DNA from: Cyanobacteria bacterium OH_CDB_20
GTDB taxonomy: Bacteria > Cyanobacteriota > Vampirovibrionia > Gastranaerophilales > Gastranaerophilaceae
Direction: 5' to 3'
NCBI GenBank assembly: GCA_023415935.1
Contig: JAEZIX010000049.1
Coordinates: 1 to 50,781 of the forward strand
Length of the DNA stretch: 50,781 nt
Shown in pieces: positions 8,792 to 17,533 of this stretch (position 1 is its first letter; each line of letters begins with the position of its first letter). The translations under genes were made by a program, and so were the position numbers. The notes below the pieces were generated by a model. That model did no database searches. It saw nothing but the letters and a program-made list of their open reading frames with translations, and was not told where the DNA came from.

Positions 8792-8813
8792 TACTATAGC
8801 TACTATTAAAGAT

Positions 8814-9638
8814 TTAGTTTATGTAGTTAATATTACTTTTGACATTTCTTTTTACATCTCTTACATATTTTACAGCAGGTTTCCCAAATACCATCACATA
8901 ACCAACTTTATGCTCTTTTGGTATTCCCAGATAATCCTTGAATTCAGGTAAAATATCATTTAATAAAAAAGTCACCATACCATCCCATAAAGTGCCAAGT
9001 CCTCTTGATACAGCAAGCATTTCAAAATATGAAAGAATAATAACAGGATCTGAAATTATATTAATGCTATCTTGTGGAGCGGAAGCAACAATCATATGGG
9101 GCGCCCCTGCAAAGAACTTATCTCTTTTTTCTTCTTTCCACCATTTTGAAACCCTCGCCCAAAATGCATTTTCTTCCCCTTCAAAATTAATCTGGCAAAA
9201 CTTCTCATAAACTTTATTTCTAAATTCATCCATTTTATCTTTATCGTCAATAACTGTAAGTAATGTATTCAAACAGTTTCTCGCTGTAGGTGCCATTAAT
9301 GCTGACTCGCACAAGCTATGAATAACTTCTTTGTCAACATTTTCATTCTTATACTGCCTTATTGAACGCCTTGCTTTAACCATTTTATTGAACTCTTCTG
9401 GATTGACGTTAGAATTACTTACATTGCAAGTATCATCCGGATTATCTCCAAGAATTGAAATAGCAGCAGTCGGGCAAATCGCAAAGCAGTGTTCACACTT
9501 AATACACTCAAGTTCATCAAATTTCATTTTTGGAAAATCATCCATTTTTAGAACATTCATAGTGCAATCTTTAACGCATAACCCGCATTTTATGCACTTT
9601 GACTCATCAACTTTAAAATTTATATTTTCATTTACCAT
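8814..9638 (-). CDS. Ferredoxin-nitroreductase fusion protein
   Basis: A 274-residue flavoprotein. The N-terminus has two 4Fe-4S binding motifs (CIKCGLCVKDC with a later C-P pair, and CIKCEHCFAICP). The remainder is an FMN nitroreductase domain beginning KARRSIRQYKNENV and including MAPTARN. Proteins of this design are common in anaerobes, where the ferredoxin domain feeds electrons to the flavin; the physiological substrate is unknown. The start is supported by GGAGA seven bases upstream. It lies 81 bases upstream of SulP on the same strand, and diverges from the thioredoxin operon. Confidence 0.93.
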   Translation of the reverse strand: MVNENINFKVDESKCIKCGLCVKDCTMNVLKMDDFPKMKFDELECIKCEHCFAICPTAAISILGDNPDDTCNVSNSNVNPEEFNKMVKARRSIRQYKNENVDKEVIHSLCESALMAPTARNCLNTLLTVIDDKDKMDEFRNKVYEKFCQINFEGEENAFWARVSKWWKEEKRDKFFAGAPHMIVASAPQDSINIISDPVIILSYFEMLAVSRGLGTLWDGMVTFLLNDILPEFKDYLGIPKEHKVGYVMVFGKPAVKYVRDVKRNVKSNINYIN

Positions 9639-9781
9639 TATATTCTCCTTAAATTATTTAAAATAATATTAATTTTTATGATAACAGTTTTTTGAATTCT
9701 TAGCCATACAATTCGGCATAAATGAAGCGTTTACAATATTTATCTCATAAAAGTTTATATTAAAAATGTAAACTCGGGGGA

Positions 9782-9809
9782 TTGACTTTGCCTCAGAATA
9801 TGATAATAT
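9782..9809 (+). promoter_or_regulatory. Candidate promoter of the thioredoxin-ArsR-efflux operon
   Basis: TTGACT (9782-9787) followed after 14-16 bases by an AT-rich -10 (GATAAT 9802-9807 or TAATAT 9804-9809). It stands immediately upstream of a palindrome and the trxA gene. The spacer is short for the better -10 hexamer, so the exact -10 is uncertain. Confidence 0.5.
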
Positions 9810-9829
9810 GCAAATATTAGAATATTAAA

Positions 9830-9849
9830 ATATTAGATTTTTCTAATAT
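9830..9849 (+). promoter_or_regulatory. Palindromic candidate ArsR operator
   Basis: A perfect inverted repeat, ATATTAGA-TTTT-TCTAATAT, lies between the promoter and the trxA ribosome site. A further ATATTAG/AATATT pair lies just upstream (9814-9835). ArsR/SmtB proteins bind AT-rich palindromes of about this size, and an ArsR gene is second in the operon, so autoregulation is a reasonable inference. Confidence 0.5.
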
Positions 9850-9865
9850 AGAAAAGGAGAAAATT

Positions 9866-10186
9866 ATGGAAACTTTAAAATTAGACAGCACAAATTTTGA
9901 TTCAGTAGTGAATTCAGGCACTCAACCTGTACTTGTTGATTTTTATGCAGACTGGTGCGGACCTTGTAGAAAACAGATTCCTGTAATGGATGAAGTTGCG
10001 CAAGATTATGCAGGTAAAGCAAAAATCGCAAAAATCAACGTTGACGAAGCATCTTCTAAAGCAACTCAATTTGGCATCTCAAGCATTCCGGCACTATTAC
10101 TATTTAAAGACGGTAAAATTGTTGAAAGAATGGTTGGATTACATTCAAAAAGCCAACTTTCAGAAGTACTTGATAAATACTTATAG
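9866..10186 (+). CDS. trxA: Thioredoxin
   Basis: A 106-residue thioredoxin, a dithiol-disulfide reductant in the cytoplasm. The active site is DWCGPC (Cys31, Cys34) and the cis-Pro loop is SSIPALLLF. There is no signal peptide, and the length is normal for the family. SD AAGGAGA lies 7 bases before ATG. It is the first gene of an operon with an ArsR regulator 10 bases downstream and an RND efflux system. This suggests a dedicated thioredoxin made under the same stress as the pump (thiol-reactive metal or oxidant), rather than the housekeeping one. Confidence 0.95.
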   Translation: METLKLDSTNFDSVVNSGTQPVLVDFYADWCGPCRKQIPVMDEVAQDYAGKAKIAKINVDEASSKATQFGISSIPALLLFKDGKIVERMVGLHSKSQLSEVLDKYL

Positions 10187-10196
10187 GAAATAGCAA

Positions 10197-10475
10197 ATGA
10201 AAACAGAAATGGACAAAACCATAAGTATATTTAAGGCTCTTGCTTGTGAGACGAGGCTGAAGATAGTCATTGGACTGCTCGAAAAGAAAGAATGTAATGT
10301 CAATCTTATGGCAGACAAGTTAGGGCTAGCTCAGCCTAATGTTTCGCAGCACCTTCTCGTATTGAAAAATGCAGGTATCATTGAAGGATTCAGAAAAGGC
10401 ACACAAATTTGTTATAAAGTGGTTGATGAAAAAACAGAAAAAATAATTGAAGCGATAAGTATGGAATGTGATTAG
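10197..10475 (+). CDS. ArsR-family transcriptional regulator
   Basis: A 92-residue winged-helix regulator. The helix-turn-helix is visible as LMADKLGLAQPNVSQHLLVLKNAGII, and the wing as RKGTQICYKV. Cysteines are at 17, 33, 72 and 91. Cys33 sits in KKECNV, near where ArsR proteins carry the ELCVCDL metal site, but the second Cys of that motif is absent. It may sense a metal, thiol modification or a redox change. It probably represses its own operon through the palindrome at 9830-9849. Confidence 0.9.
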   Translation: MKTEMDKTISIFKALACETRLKIVIGLLEKKECNVNLMADKLGLAQPNVSQHLLVLKNAGIIEGFRKGTQICYKVVDEKTEKIIEAISMECD

Positions 10476-10486
10476 GATTTTACAAA

Positions 10487-11854
10487 ATGAAGAAGATATT
10501 ATACATATTATTAATAATATTTCTTATGGGAACAAAAGTTTTAGCAGAAGATAATTCAGCTAAAACAAAGCCGCTAGGTTTTAAAGAAGCAATTTTAATT
10601 GCGCTTGAAAACAACAGCGAGCTAAAAGGTATGGATGCGGCGTTATCTGCTTCTGAAAAAGATATTGGAATTTCAAGAAGCTATTTAATCCCTAAAATCA
10701 GTGTAGGAGAAGATTTTGTTACAACAAATAATCCTTCTCAAGTTTTTGCATTGAAATTAAATCAAAGAAGGTTTACATCAGCTGATTTATCTGGAGCACC
10801 ACGCACTTTTAACAACCCAGGCAACATAACAAACTTTTTGACTTATGCATTGATTGAAGTTCCTGTTTACAACAAACCAACGATCGAAGCTCTAAAGATC
10901 GCCAAAACTCAATACACAGCAAATGCCTATGTATATGCAAGAAAGCAGGAAGAGCTTATAAAAAACGTTGCAATAAATTATCTGCAGATTGGAACTGCTC
11001 AAGAATATGTAAAAGTAGCAGAACAAGGCTTAAAAGATGCTAAAGAACATTTAAGAATAGCCGAGACAAGGTACAAGAGTGAACTAGGGCTTTATTCAGA
11101 TGTATTGAGAGCTAAAACCGAAGTATCTGAAGCAGAACAAAGACTTATTAGTGCTAATAAAAACTTAAATGTTGCAAAAAGATCTTTGGGCTTCTTGCTT
11201 GGGACAAAAGAATCAGTTGAAATATCAAATGTTACGCCTGTTTTAGACCTAAAAGTAATCGACTATTACAAAGATTATATGTTACAAAGAAATGACTTAA
11301 AAGCGCTTGAAATAAACGTAGAAAATGCAAGAAACGGTGTAAGATTTGCTCAGGCTGACTGGTTCCCGACACTCAATTTAAATGCTTCCTATAACCTTTA
11401 TCAAAACAATTATCCTTTCGGCGCTGAAGGCAACAACTACATAGCTGGAGCGTTTTTGAGGTGGAATGTTTTTGACGGGATGAAAAGAAATTATGAAACA
11501 AAAAAAGCAAAAGACAAAGTAAAAGAAGCAGAATTTTATTTAGAAAGTCTTAAAAATGCGATTGACTTCAAAGTCTTTGAATCTTTTGCTGGAGTAGAAG
11601 AAGCAAATAAAAATTACGAGCTTGCCCAAATTTCTACAAAATGGGCAGAAGAAGGCGACAGACTAGTTGAAAAAAGGTGGAAATCATCGCTATCACCTTT
11701 TGTAGATGTACTCGATGCTCAAACAAACTTAGATAGAGCAAGGGCAAATCTAGTAAAAAGCAGTAACGATTTAAAAGCGCAGCTCATTACTTTATACTTT
11801 GAAAGCGGCGTTTTAAGACAAGAATTAGAAATTGATGAAGCAAGCAAAAAATGA
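10487..11854 (+). CDS. TolC-family outer membrane efflux protein
   Basis: A 455-residue outer-membrane channel component. It has a cleavable signal peptide (MKKILYILLIIFLMGTKVLA then EDNS). Two repeated halves are rich in long amphipathic helices, with the typical ALENNSELKG opening and DVLDAQTNLDRARANL near the end. It works with the membrane-fusion lipoprotein and RND permease downstream to form a tripartite pump spanning both membranes. SD TAGGA is 9-10 bases upstream; the gene is 11 bases after the ArsR gene. Confidence 0.93.
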   Translation: MKKILYILLIIFLMGTKVLAEDNSAKTKPLGFKEAILIALENNSELKGMDAALSASEKDIGISRSYLIPKISVGEDFVTTNNPSQVFALKLNQRRFTSADLSGAPRTFNNPGNITNFLTYALIEVPVYNKPTIEALKIAKTQYTANAYVYARKQEELIKNVAINYLQIGTAQEYVKVAEQGLKDAKEHLRIAETRYKSELGLYSDVLRAKTEVSEAEQRLISANKNLNVAKRSLGFLLGTKESVEISNVTPVLDLKVIDYYKDYMLQRNDLKALEINVENARNGVRFAQADWFPTLNLNASYNLYQNNYPFGAEGNNYIAGAFLRWNVFDGMKRNYETKKAKDKVKEAEFYLESLKNAIDFKVFESFAGVEEANKNYELAQISTKWAEEGDRLVEKRWKSSLSPFVDVLDAQTNLDRARANLVKSSNDLKAQLITLYFESGVLRQELEIDEASKK

Positions 11855-11864
11855 GGATAAACCA

Positions 11865-12941
11865 ATGAAAAAACTATTACTCACAATGGCATTGATATTA
11901 ATAATAACAACAGGATGCGGAAAGCACGAAGAAGAGGCAAAACATCCTTTGGTTTCTGATGTTACAGTTGAAGTTGTGAATAAAAAACCTGTTGAAAGTT
12001 TTTATACAACATCAGCAACTGTAAAATCAAAGACAAATAGTGTTGTCGCGTCAATGCTTACGGGTAAGGTTACTTCAATAGCAGTTGAAGAGGGAGATTT
12101 AGTAAAAGTAGGCCAACTTCTTTTAACAATCGATGCAAGAGATATTGCGCAAAAAGCAACGGGCGCAGCAGCCGGCGTAAAAGCAGCACAAATGGCAGCA
12201 AATTCAGCTTCAGAGAATATGAAAATGGCGGAAAAAACCTATCAAAGATATAAAAATTTGTATAATGAAAAGGTCATAACAAAACAAGAATTCGACCAGT
12301 TTACAACACAAAAAAATGTTGCGGCAATTCAATATGAACAGGCAAAAGCTGGAATTCAGCAAGCAAGAGCAGGACTGGGTGAAGTAAAAGTTTATCAGAG
12401 TTACGCTCGTGTAACTGCGCCTGTTTCAGGCATAGTTACTCAAAGAAATATTGATCTTGGTTCGACAGCAATGCAAGGGCAGCCAATTATAACAATAGAA
12501 AAACCAGGGGAAATGGAGCTTGTCGCAAATGTTGACGAGAGTTTCTTAGGGAAAATAAAAGAAGACGAAAATACAACCCTTGAAATAGCAGGTAAAACAT
12601 ATAAAAGACAAATTACAAAGATTGTAAGACACATAGACCCAATGACAAGAACCTTCAAAGTAAAAATAGACATTTCAGGCTTAACTGGTGGTCAGTTTGC
12701 CAAAATCAATATCCCTGTTGAAAAGAAGAACGCAATAGTCGTGCCTATTATAGCAATCACCAAAAAAGGTGAATTAACAGGCATTTACGCAGTTGACGAA
12801 AATAACATTATCTCATACAGGCTTGTAAGAGTAGGAAAGAAATTTGGAGAAAATGTAGAAATCTTATCAGGAATAGATGATGGAGATAAAATAATCACAA
12901 TTGGTGCTGATAAAGCTGTTGAAGGTGGAAGAATTAAATAA
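11865..12941 (+). CDS. RND efflux membrane-fusion lipoprotein
   Basis: The periplasmic adaptor of the pump (HlyD/AcrA family), 358 residues from this start. A hydrophobic signal ends at a lipobox-like TTGC (Cys18), so it is probably lipid-anchored. It has a split lipoyl domain (VEEGDLVKVGQLLLTIDARD and TAPVSGIVTQRNIDLG) flanking a coiled-coil hairpin, then a beta-barrel and a membrane-proximal domain. A frame-open ATG lies upstream at 11832 inside tolC. I prefer 11865 because GAGGA sits seven bases before it and the signal peptide starts there. Confidence 0.93.
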   Translation: MKKLLLTMALILIITTGCGKHEEEAKHPLVSDVTVEVVNKKPVESFYTTSATVKSKTNSVVASMLTGKVTSIAVEEGDLVKVGQLLLTIDARDIAQKATGAAAGVKAAQMAANSASENMKMAEKTYQRYKNLYNEKVITKQEFDQFTTQKNVAAIQYEQAKAGIQQARAGLGEVKVYQSYARVTAPVSGIVTQRNIDLGSTAMQGQPIITIEKPGEMELVANVDESFLGKIKEDENTTLEIAGKTYKRQITKIVRHIDPMTRTFKVKIDISGLTGGQFAKINIPVEKKNAIVVPIIAITKKGELTGIYAVDENNIISYRLVRVGKKFGENVEILSGIDDGDKIITIGADKAVEGGRIK

Positions 12942-12980
12942 TAACAGACTAAAAATCTTGTTATAAAAGGAAAAAATAAA

Positions 12981-15900
12981 ATGACAAACAAAGAAAATAA
13001 TGAAAAAATTGGAATATCAGGAAAGATTGCAGGAGCATTTATTCAGTCTAAACTCACGCCTTTAATAATCCTTGCATCAATAATATTGGGACTTTTTGCA
13101 ACTTTTGTAACCCCAAGGGAAGAAGAGCCTCAAATCGTTGTCCCTATGGCAGATGTTTTTGTCCAATACCCAGGAGCGACGGCGGAAGAAGTTGAAGCGC
13201 GAGTTACAAAACCCATGGAACAACTCATATCAGAAATTCCAGGTGTTGAATATGTTTATTCAATAATAAAACCGGGAATGAACCTTACTATCGTTCGTTA
13301 TTACGTAGGACAAAATGCCGAAGACAGTACCCTCAAGCTATACAATAAGCTCTATTCAAACTTTGACAGAATACCTGAAGGCGTTTCAAAACCTTTGATT
13401 AAGATACGTTCAATTGACGATGTTCCAATTTTGGCATTGACTTTGTCAAGCAAAAGCAAGTACTACAAGGGTTACGAACTCAGAAGAATAGCTGCAGAAC
13501 TTGCTGACGAGCTAAAAAAGGACAAAGATGTTTCTGAATTAAATATCATCGGCGGGCAAAAAAGACAAATGAGAGTAATCTTCACTCCAGACAGACTCCA
13601 AGGCTACAATTTAAGCACTTTTCAAATTATGGAAGCGCTTCAAAAGTCTAATTTTATGATGAATTCAGGTAAAGCACCGGCTGGAAATGAAGAATTCATT
13701 GTTGATACTGGTAGTTTTATAAAAGATTCAAATGAACTCGGGGATATAGTCGTAAGTACAAATAACGGAGTTCCTGTTTACCTTAAAAATGTCGCAAATA
13801 TTGAAGATACAGCGCAAGAACCAGCTAATTATGTATTTAATTACGATAAAGATTCAGGCACAAATGAAGCGGTTACAATATCTTTATCAAAGAAAAAAGG
13901 TACAAACGCAACAAATGTAGCACATAGGGCCTTAAAAAAGCTTGAAAATATGAGAGGTAACATTCTTCCTAGTGGAGTAAATTTAACCGTTACAAGGAAC
14001 TACGGCGAAACCGCAAAAGAAAAATCAGATGAGCTTTTAAGTCATATGCTTATTGCAACACTTTCTGTTATTGCACTCATTGCATTCTTTTTAGGCAGAA
14101 AAGAAGCAATTGTTGTTGCAGTTGCTGTACCTGTAACCCTTGCACTCACATTACTTATAAGTTTTTTAATGGGCTATACTCTCAATAGGGTGACACTTTT
14201 TGCACTTATATTCTCGATAGGTATTTTGGTAGATGACGCCATTGTTGTTGTTGAGAACATTCACAGGCACTTTAAACTTGAAGGTGCCAGCGTAAAAACC
14301 GCTATAAAAGCGGTTAATGAAGTCGGAAACCCAACAATACTTGCAACTTTCACTGTCGTAGCGTCACTTTTACCTATGGCTTTTGTTTCGGGCTTGATGG
14401 GTCCTTACATGAGACCAATTCCTGTGGGGGCTTCTGCCGCTATGATTTTCTCGCTTCTTGTAGCATTTATTGTAAGCCCTTGGCTTAGCTACATTGTTTT
14501 AAAAGACGAAAAACAAACAGGCGAAGAAGAAGAGCATCAAGGCGGGAGAATGGTTGAAATATACAAAAATATTTTGACTCCGCTTATTGAAAACAGAGAA
14601 AAACGTGCAAAATCAATGAAAATAGTACTTATTTTACTTGCGCTCTCTTTTCTCCTTATCCCTTTAAAACTTGTTCAATTTAAAATGCTTCCTTTTGATA
14701 ATAAGAGCGAAATTCAGGTTATGGTTGACATGCCCGAAGGTACAACTTTAGAGCAAACAGCAATGGTAACTCAGGAGCTTGGAAAATACATTCAAACAAT
14801 TCCTGAAGTAACGAATTATCAAACATACATAGGAACATCAGCACCATACAACTTTAACGGTCTTGTAAGGCATTATTTCTTGCGTTCTGGCAGCAACGAG
14901 GCAGATATTCAGGTCAATTTCAAATCAAAACACGAAAGACACAAACAAAGCCACGAATTAGCTAAAATGATGAGACCAGAACTTCAAAATATAGGTGAAA
15001 AATATAATGCGAATGTTAAACTAGCTGAAATTCCACCTGGCCCACCTGTTATGAGTACTCTTGTAGCAGAAGTCTACGGACCTGACCCCAAAAAGCAGAT
15101 AGAAATTGCAGGCAAGATTAAAGATATTTTTACAAACGTCAAAGGTGTCGTAGATACTGACTGGTATGTTGAAGCGCCACAACCGAAAGTAACACTTATC
15201 CCTGACAAAGAAAAAGCGGCACTTAGCGGAGTCGGAACAGATACAATTTCGCAAGCAATCCAAACAGTTATGGGTGGTACTCCCGTAGGGCTTGTCCATT
15301 TTGATAACGAGAAAGAGACTGTTGAAATAATGTTAAGAGCTCCATTAGAATACAGATCCGATTTAACATCTATTGCAAATATTACTGTACCAAGTCAAAC
15401 AGGAAACCTTGTTCCTGTCTCAGGGTTAGTAAAAGAAGAAAAAGGAACCCAAGAACAAACTATTTATCATAAGAACATGAGAAGGGTGGTTTACGTAACC
15501 GGCGATGTTGCAAAAGAGATTGAAAGCCCTGTTTATGCGGTGCTTGATATGGAAAATCTTGTTTCGAAACTCAAACTTGATGACGGAAGCAAAATAAAAC
15601 AACTAAATCTTCAAGAAGCTGATAGAGAAGATAAGTACTCCGTAAAATGGGACGGAGAGTGGCATATAACCCTTCAAGTATTTAGAGATATGGGAATAGC
15701 CTTTGCAGCGGTTCTTGTTCTTATCTATGTACTTGTTGTAGCCTGGTTTAAAGACTTTATAATCCCTTTAGTGATTATGGCACCTATTCCATTGACTCTG
15801 GTTGGAATTCTTCCGGGCCACCTCATCTTCCGCGCCTTCTTCACCGCAACATCTATGATTGGATTCATTGCTCTATCAGGAATAATAGTGAGAAATTCAA

Positions 15901-16160
15901 TACTTCTTGTTGATTTTATCCAGCTAGAACTTCAAGAAGGTAATGACCTTGAAAGTGCAGTAATAAAAGCAGGATTAGTAAGATTTAGACCAATCCTTCT
16001 AACGGCACTGGCAGTTGTTGTAGGCTCATTTGTAATGCTATTTGACCCTATATTCCAAGGACTTGCGATAGCAATGATGTTTGGCGCAGTAGTTGCCACA
16101 ATTTTAACCCTCGTTGTTGTCCCTGTTCTTTATTACGAAATTGAATCCAAGAAAAACTAG
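12981..16160 (+). CDS. RND-family efflux permease
   Basis: A 1059-residue inner-membrane proton-driven pump with two large periplasmic loops and about 12 spans. The TM4 segment reads GILVDDAIVVVENIHRH, with the Asp pair that forms the proton relay of HAE-type (multidrug/hydrophobic) pumps. HME metal pumps such as CusA have a different sequence there. The N-terminal periplasmic entry has PREEEPQI and YPGATAEEVEARVTKP. The substrate is unknown: the ArsR and thioredoxin context hints at a toxic metal or thiol-reactive compound, but the pump sequence itself favours an organic substrate. Confidence 0.95.
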   Translation: MTNKENNEKIGISGKIAGAFIQSKLTPLIILASIILGLFATFVTPREEEPQIVVPMADVFVQYPGATAEEVEARVTKPMEQLISEIPGVEYVYSIIKPGMNLTIVRYYVGQNAEDSTLKLYNKLYSNFDRIPEGVSKPLIKIRSIDDVPILALTLSSKSKYYKGYELRRIAAELADELKKDKDVSELNIIGGQKRQMRVIFTPDRLQGYNLSTFQIMEALQKSNFMMNSGKAPAGNEEFIVDTGSFIKDSNELGDIVVSTNNGVPVYLKNVANIEDTAQEPANYVFNYDKDSGTNEAVTISLSKKKGTNATNVAHRALKKLENMRGNILPSGVNLTVTRNYGETAKEKSDELLSHMLIATLSVIALIAFFLGRKEAIVVAVAVPVTLALTLLISFLMGYTLNRVTLFALIFSIGILVDDAIVVVENIHRHFKLEGASVKTAIKAVNEVGNPTILATFTVVASLLPMAFVSGLMGPYMRPIPVGASAAMIFSLLVAFIVSPWLSYIVLKDEKQTGEEEEHQGGRMVEIYKNILTPLIENREKRAKSMKIVLILLALSFLLIPLKLVQFKMLPFDNKSEIQVMVDMPEGTTLEQTAMVTQELGKYIQTIPEVTNYQTYIGTSAPYNFNGLVRHYFLRSGSNEADIQVNFKSKHERHKQSHELAKMMRPELQNIGEKYNANVKLAEIPPGPPVMSTLVAEVYGPDPKKQIEIAGKIKDIFTNVKGVVDTDWYVEAPQPKVTLIPDKEKAALSGVGTDTISQAIQTVMGGTPVGLVHFDNEKETVEIMLRAPLEYRSDLTSIANITVPSQTGNLVPVSGLVKEEKGTQEQTIYHKNMRRVVYVTGDVAKEIESPVYAVLDMENLVSKLKLDDGSKIKQLNLQEADREDKYSVKWDGEWHITLQVFRDMGIAFAAVLVLIYVLVVAWFKDFIIPLVIMAPIPLTLVGILPGHLIFRAFFTATSMIGFIALSGIIVRNSILLVDFIQLELQEGNDLESAVIKAGLVRFRPILLTALAVVVGSFVMLFDPIFQGLAIAMMFGAVVATILTLVVVPVLYYEIESKKN

Positions 16161-16174
16161 CAAGGAGAAACACT

Positions 16175-16387
16175 ATGTATATAGCAAAAACAGACAGTTG
16201 GTATCTGGATAGAATACTACATTTGATTGCAGGTATTATGATTTTATTAAGCCTTGCACTAGCATATTTCTTCAGCAAATACTGGCTTATCTTAACAGCG
16301 CTTGTTGGCGCAAATTTAATCATATATTCACTTACTGGTTTTTGCCTTATGGCAAATATCCTTGTAAAACTTGGAACTAAACATTAG
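16175..16387 (+). CDS. DUF2892/YgaP-type small membrane protein
   Basis: A 70-residue protein with two hydrophobic spans (HLIAGIMILLSLALAYFF and LILTALVGANLIIYS) and the characteristic TGFC motif before the end. This is the membrane domain found in DUF2892 proteins and at the C-terminus of rhodanese YgaP. Its function is not known; DUF2892 genes often sit next to rhodanese, thioredoxin or metal/sulfur-handling genes. It is preceded by AAGGAGA and lies 14 bases after the RND gene, so it belongs to the same operon. Confidence 0.8.
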   Translation: MYIAKTDSWYLDRILHLIAGIMILLSLALAYFFSKYWLILTALVGANLIIYSLTGFCLMANILVKLGTKH

Positions 16388-16397
16388 TTCATTTTAC

Positions 16398-16421
16398 TTG
16401 ATTAATACTTGCATTAATCAA
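16398..16421 (+). promoter_or_regulatory. Perfect inverted repeat before the AGRP-type regulator gene
   Basis: TTGATTAAT and ATTAATCAA (nine-base arms, six-base centre) lie in the 95-base gap before the gene at 16483. There is no U-tract, so a terminator is unlikely; an operator is more plausible. Confidence 0.5.
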
Positions 16422-16433
16422 AAACATGTGTTA

Positions 16434-16463
16434 AACTTGATTTTAGAAAACATTATTCAAGTT
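16434..16463 (+). promoter_or_regulatory. Second inverted repeat before the AGRP-type regulator gene
   Basis: AACTTGA (16434-16440) and TCAAGTT (16457-16463) form a spaced inverted repeat, 10 of 12 bases matching when the arms are extended. It ends about ten bases before the ribosome site of the next gene. It could be an operator or an mRNA hairpin. Confidence 0.35.
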
Positions 16464-16482
16464 CAACATAAGGAGAAAAATT

Positions 16483-16857
16483 ATGGAAAGAACTAAAAGA
16501 GAAATCTTAGCTGAGTTTAAGGACAAAGCGCCTGAATTGTATTCTGAAATTTTAACAGAACAAGAAAAAGAAACATTAGAAGTCAATGAATGTTCTGAAA
16601 GACCCCGCCATTGCGGAGGAATGCACCACAGACATCAAAACTGCGAAGGCAGAAAACAATGGGGTGGATTTAGACAAGGAGCAGGAAGACCAAAAACCTT
16701 CTGCTCAAGAAAGCCTATTACAAAACATATCAGCGAAGATTCAATTGAAAAGATAAAAGAGTACGCTTCAACCAATGATATTAGCGAAAATCTTGCAATA
16801 GAAAAACTTATAAATGCAGGCTACGATGTATTAAAAAACAACAAAGAAAAGTATTAA
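16483..16857 (+). CDS. Cys/His-rich AGRP-motif protein with ribbon-helix-helix-like tail
   Basis: A 124-residue protein of unknown function. A central basic segment contains GGFRQGAGRPK, the 'GAGRP' motif seen near DNA-contacting parts of small regulators. It is flanked by a Cys/His cluster (Cys37, Cys44, Cys54, Cys74; His43, His48, His49, His51) that could bind a metal or cofactor. Residues 80-115 (KHISEDSIEKIKEYA...AIEKLINAGY) resemble a ribbon-helix-helix domain. Position in an efflux operon with its own palindromes suggests a metal-responsive regulator. SD AAGGAGA lies 7 bases upstream. Confidence 0.7.
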   Translation: MERTKREILAEFKDKAPELYSEILTEQEKETLEVNECSERPRHCGGMHHRHQNCEGRKQWGGFRQGAGRPKTFCSRKPITKHISEDSIEKIKEYASTNDISENLAIEKLINAGYDVLKNNKEKY

Positions 16858-17432
16858 TGACAAAATCAAAAAAGTTTAATATCAAAAAACTTGAAAAATT
16901 AAACAATCCCGAAAGACTAAAAAGCCTTAATCCTGAGCTTATATTAGAGAGTTTGAACCTCTCAACCCCTGAAGTAATTGTCGATATTGGCGCAGGTACA
17001 GGCTTTTTTGCCTCTCATTTTGCAAAAATAATAAAGCAGGGAACTATCTATGCCTTTGATACCTCAGATGTAATGATTGACTATATGAAAGAAAATCTGC
17101 CTCAAGTGGGAAGTTGCAAAATTATCCCTGTAAAATCACAAGAAAACAAAATACCACTAGATAATAATATCGCAGACCTTGTTTATTTAATTAACGTCTA
17201 CCACGAACTAGAAGAACCAAAGAAACTGGTACTTGAAACCAAAAGGATACTCAAAAAAGGCGGAAAAATAGCAATAATTGACTGGGACTACAAAGAAACA
17301 CCCGATGGACCGCCTCTCGAGCATAGGATTCAGGCTGAAAATATAACAAAATTATTAAAAGAAATCGGTTTTTCTGATATTTATAAAAATAACCTATTGC
17401 CTTATCATTACTTAATTACAGCAATATCATAA
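16857..17432 (+). CDS. Class I SAM-dependent methyltransferase
   Basis: A 191-residue cytoplasmic methyltransferase. Motif I is VDIGAGTGFFASHF. Asp in YAFDTSDVMIDYM binds the SAM ribose, and post-motif segments ADLVYLINVYHEL and LKKGGKIAIIDWDY are typical. The PPLEHRI stretch marks a subgroup of UbiE-like enzymes of unassigned substrate. The start overlaps the preceding stop by one base (TAATG), so the two are coupled. In this operon a role in methylating a toxic metalloid or small thiol is possible but unproven. Confidence 0.88.
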   Translation: MTKSKKFNIKKLEKLNNPERLKSLNPELILESLNLSTPEVIVDIGAGTGFFASHFAKIIKQGTIYAFDTSDVMIDYMKENLPQVGSCKIIPVKSQENKIPLDNNIADLVYLINVYHELEEPKKLVLETKRILKKGGKIAIIDWDYKETPDGPPLEHRIQAENITKLLKEIGFSDIYKNNLLPYHYLITAIS

Positions 17433-17533
17433 AAAACTTTTTATTTTACAATTCTTAACATTAAAGCTCCACAAATGGCAATTTTTAACTAATTATATAC
17501 TTTTTATATATACGTTATATAAAATGAAAGTGT

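Noticed and set aside
11832..11864. Upstream start for the membrane-fusion lipoprotein
   Set aside because: It would put charged residues before the signal peptide and lacks an SD, whereas ATG 11865 has GAGGA and a clean lipoprotein signal.
16398..16463. Inverted repeats as terminators of the RND operon
   Set aside because: Neither is GC-rich nor followed by a clean T-tract, and the downstream genes look co-oriented with short spacing.
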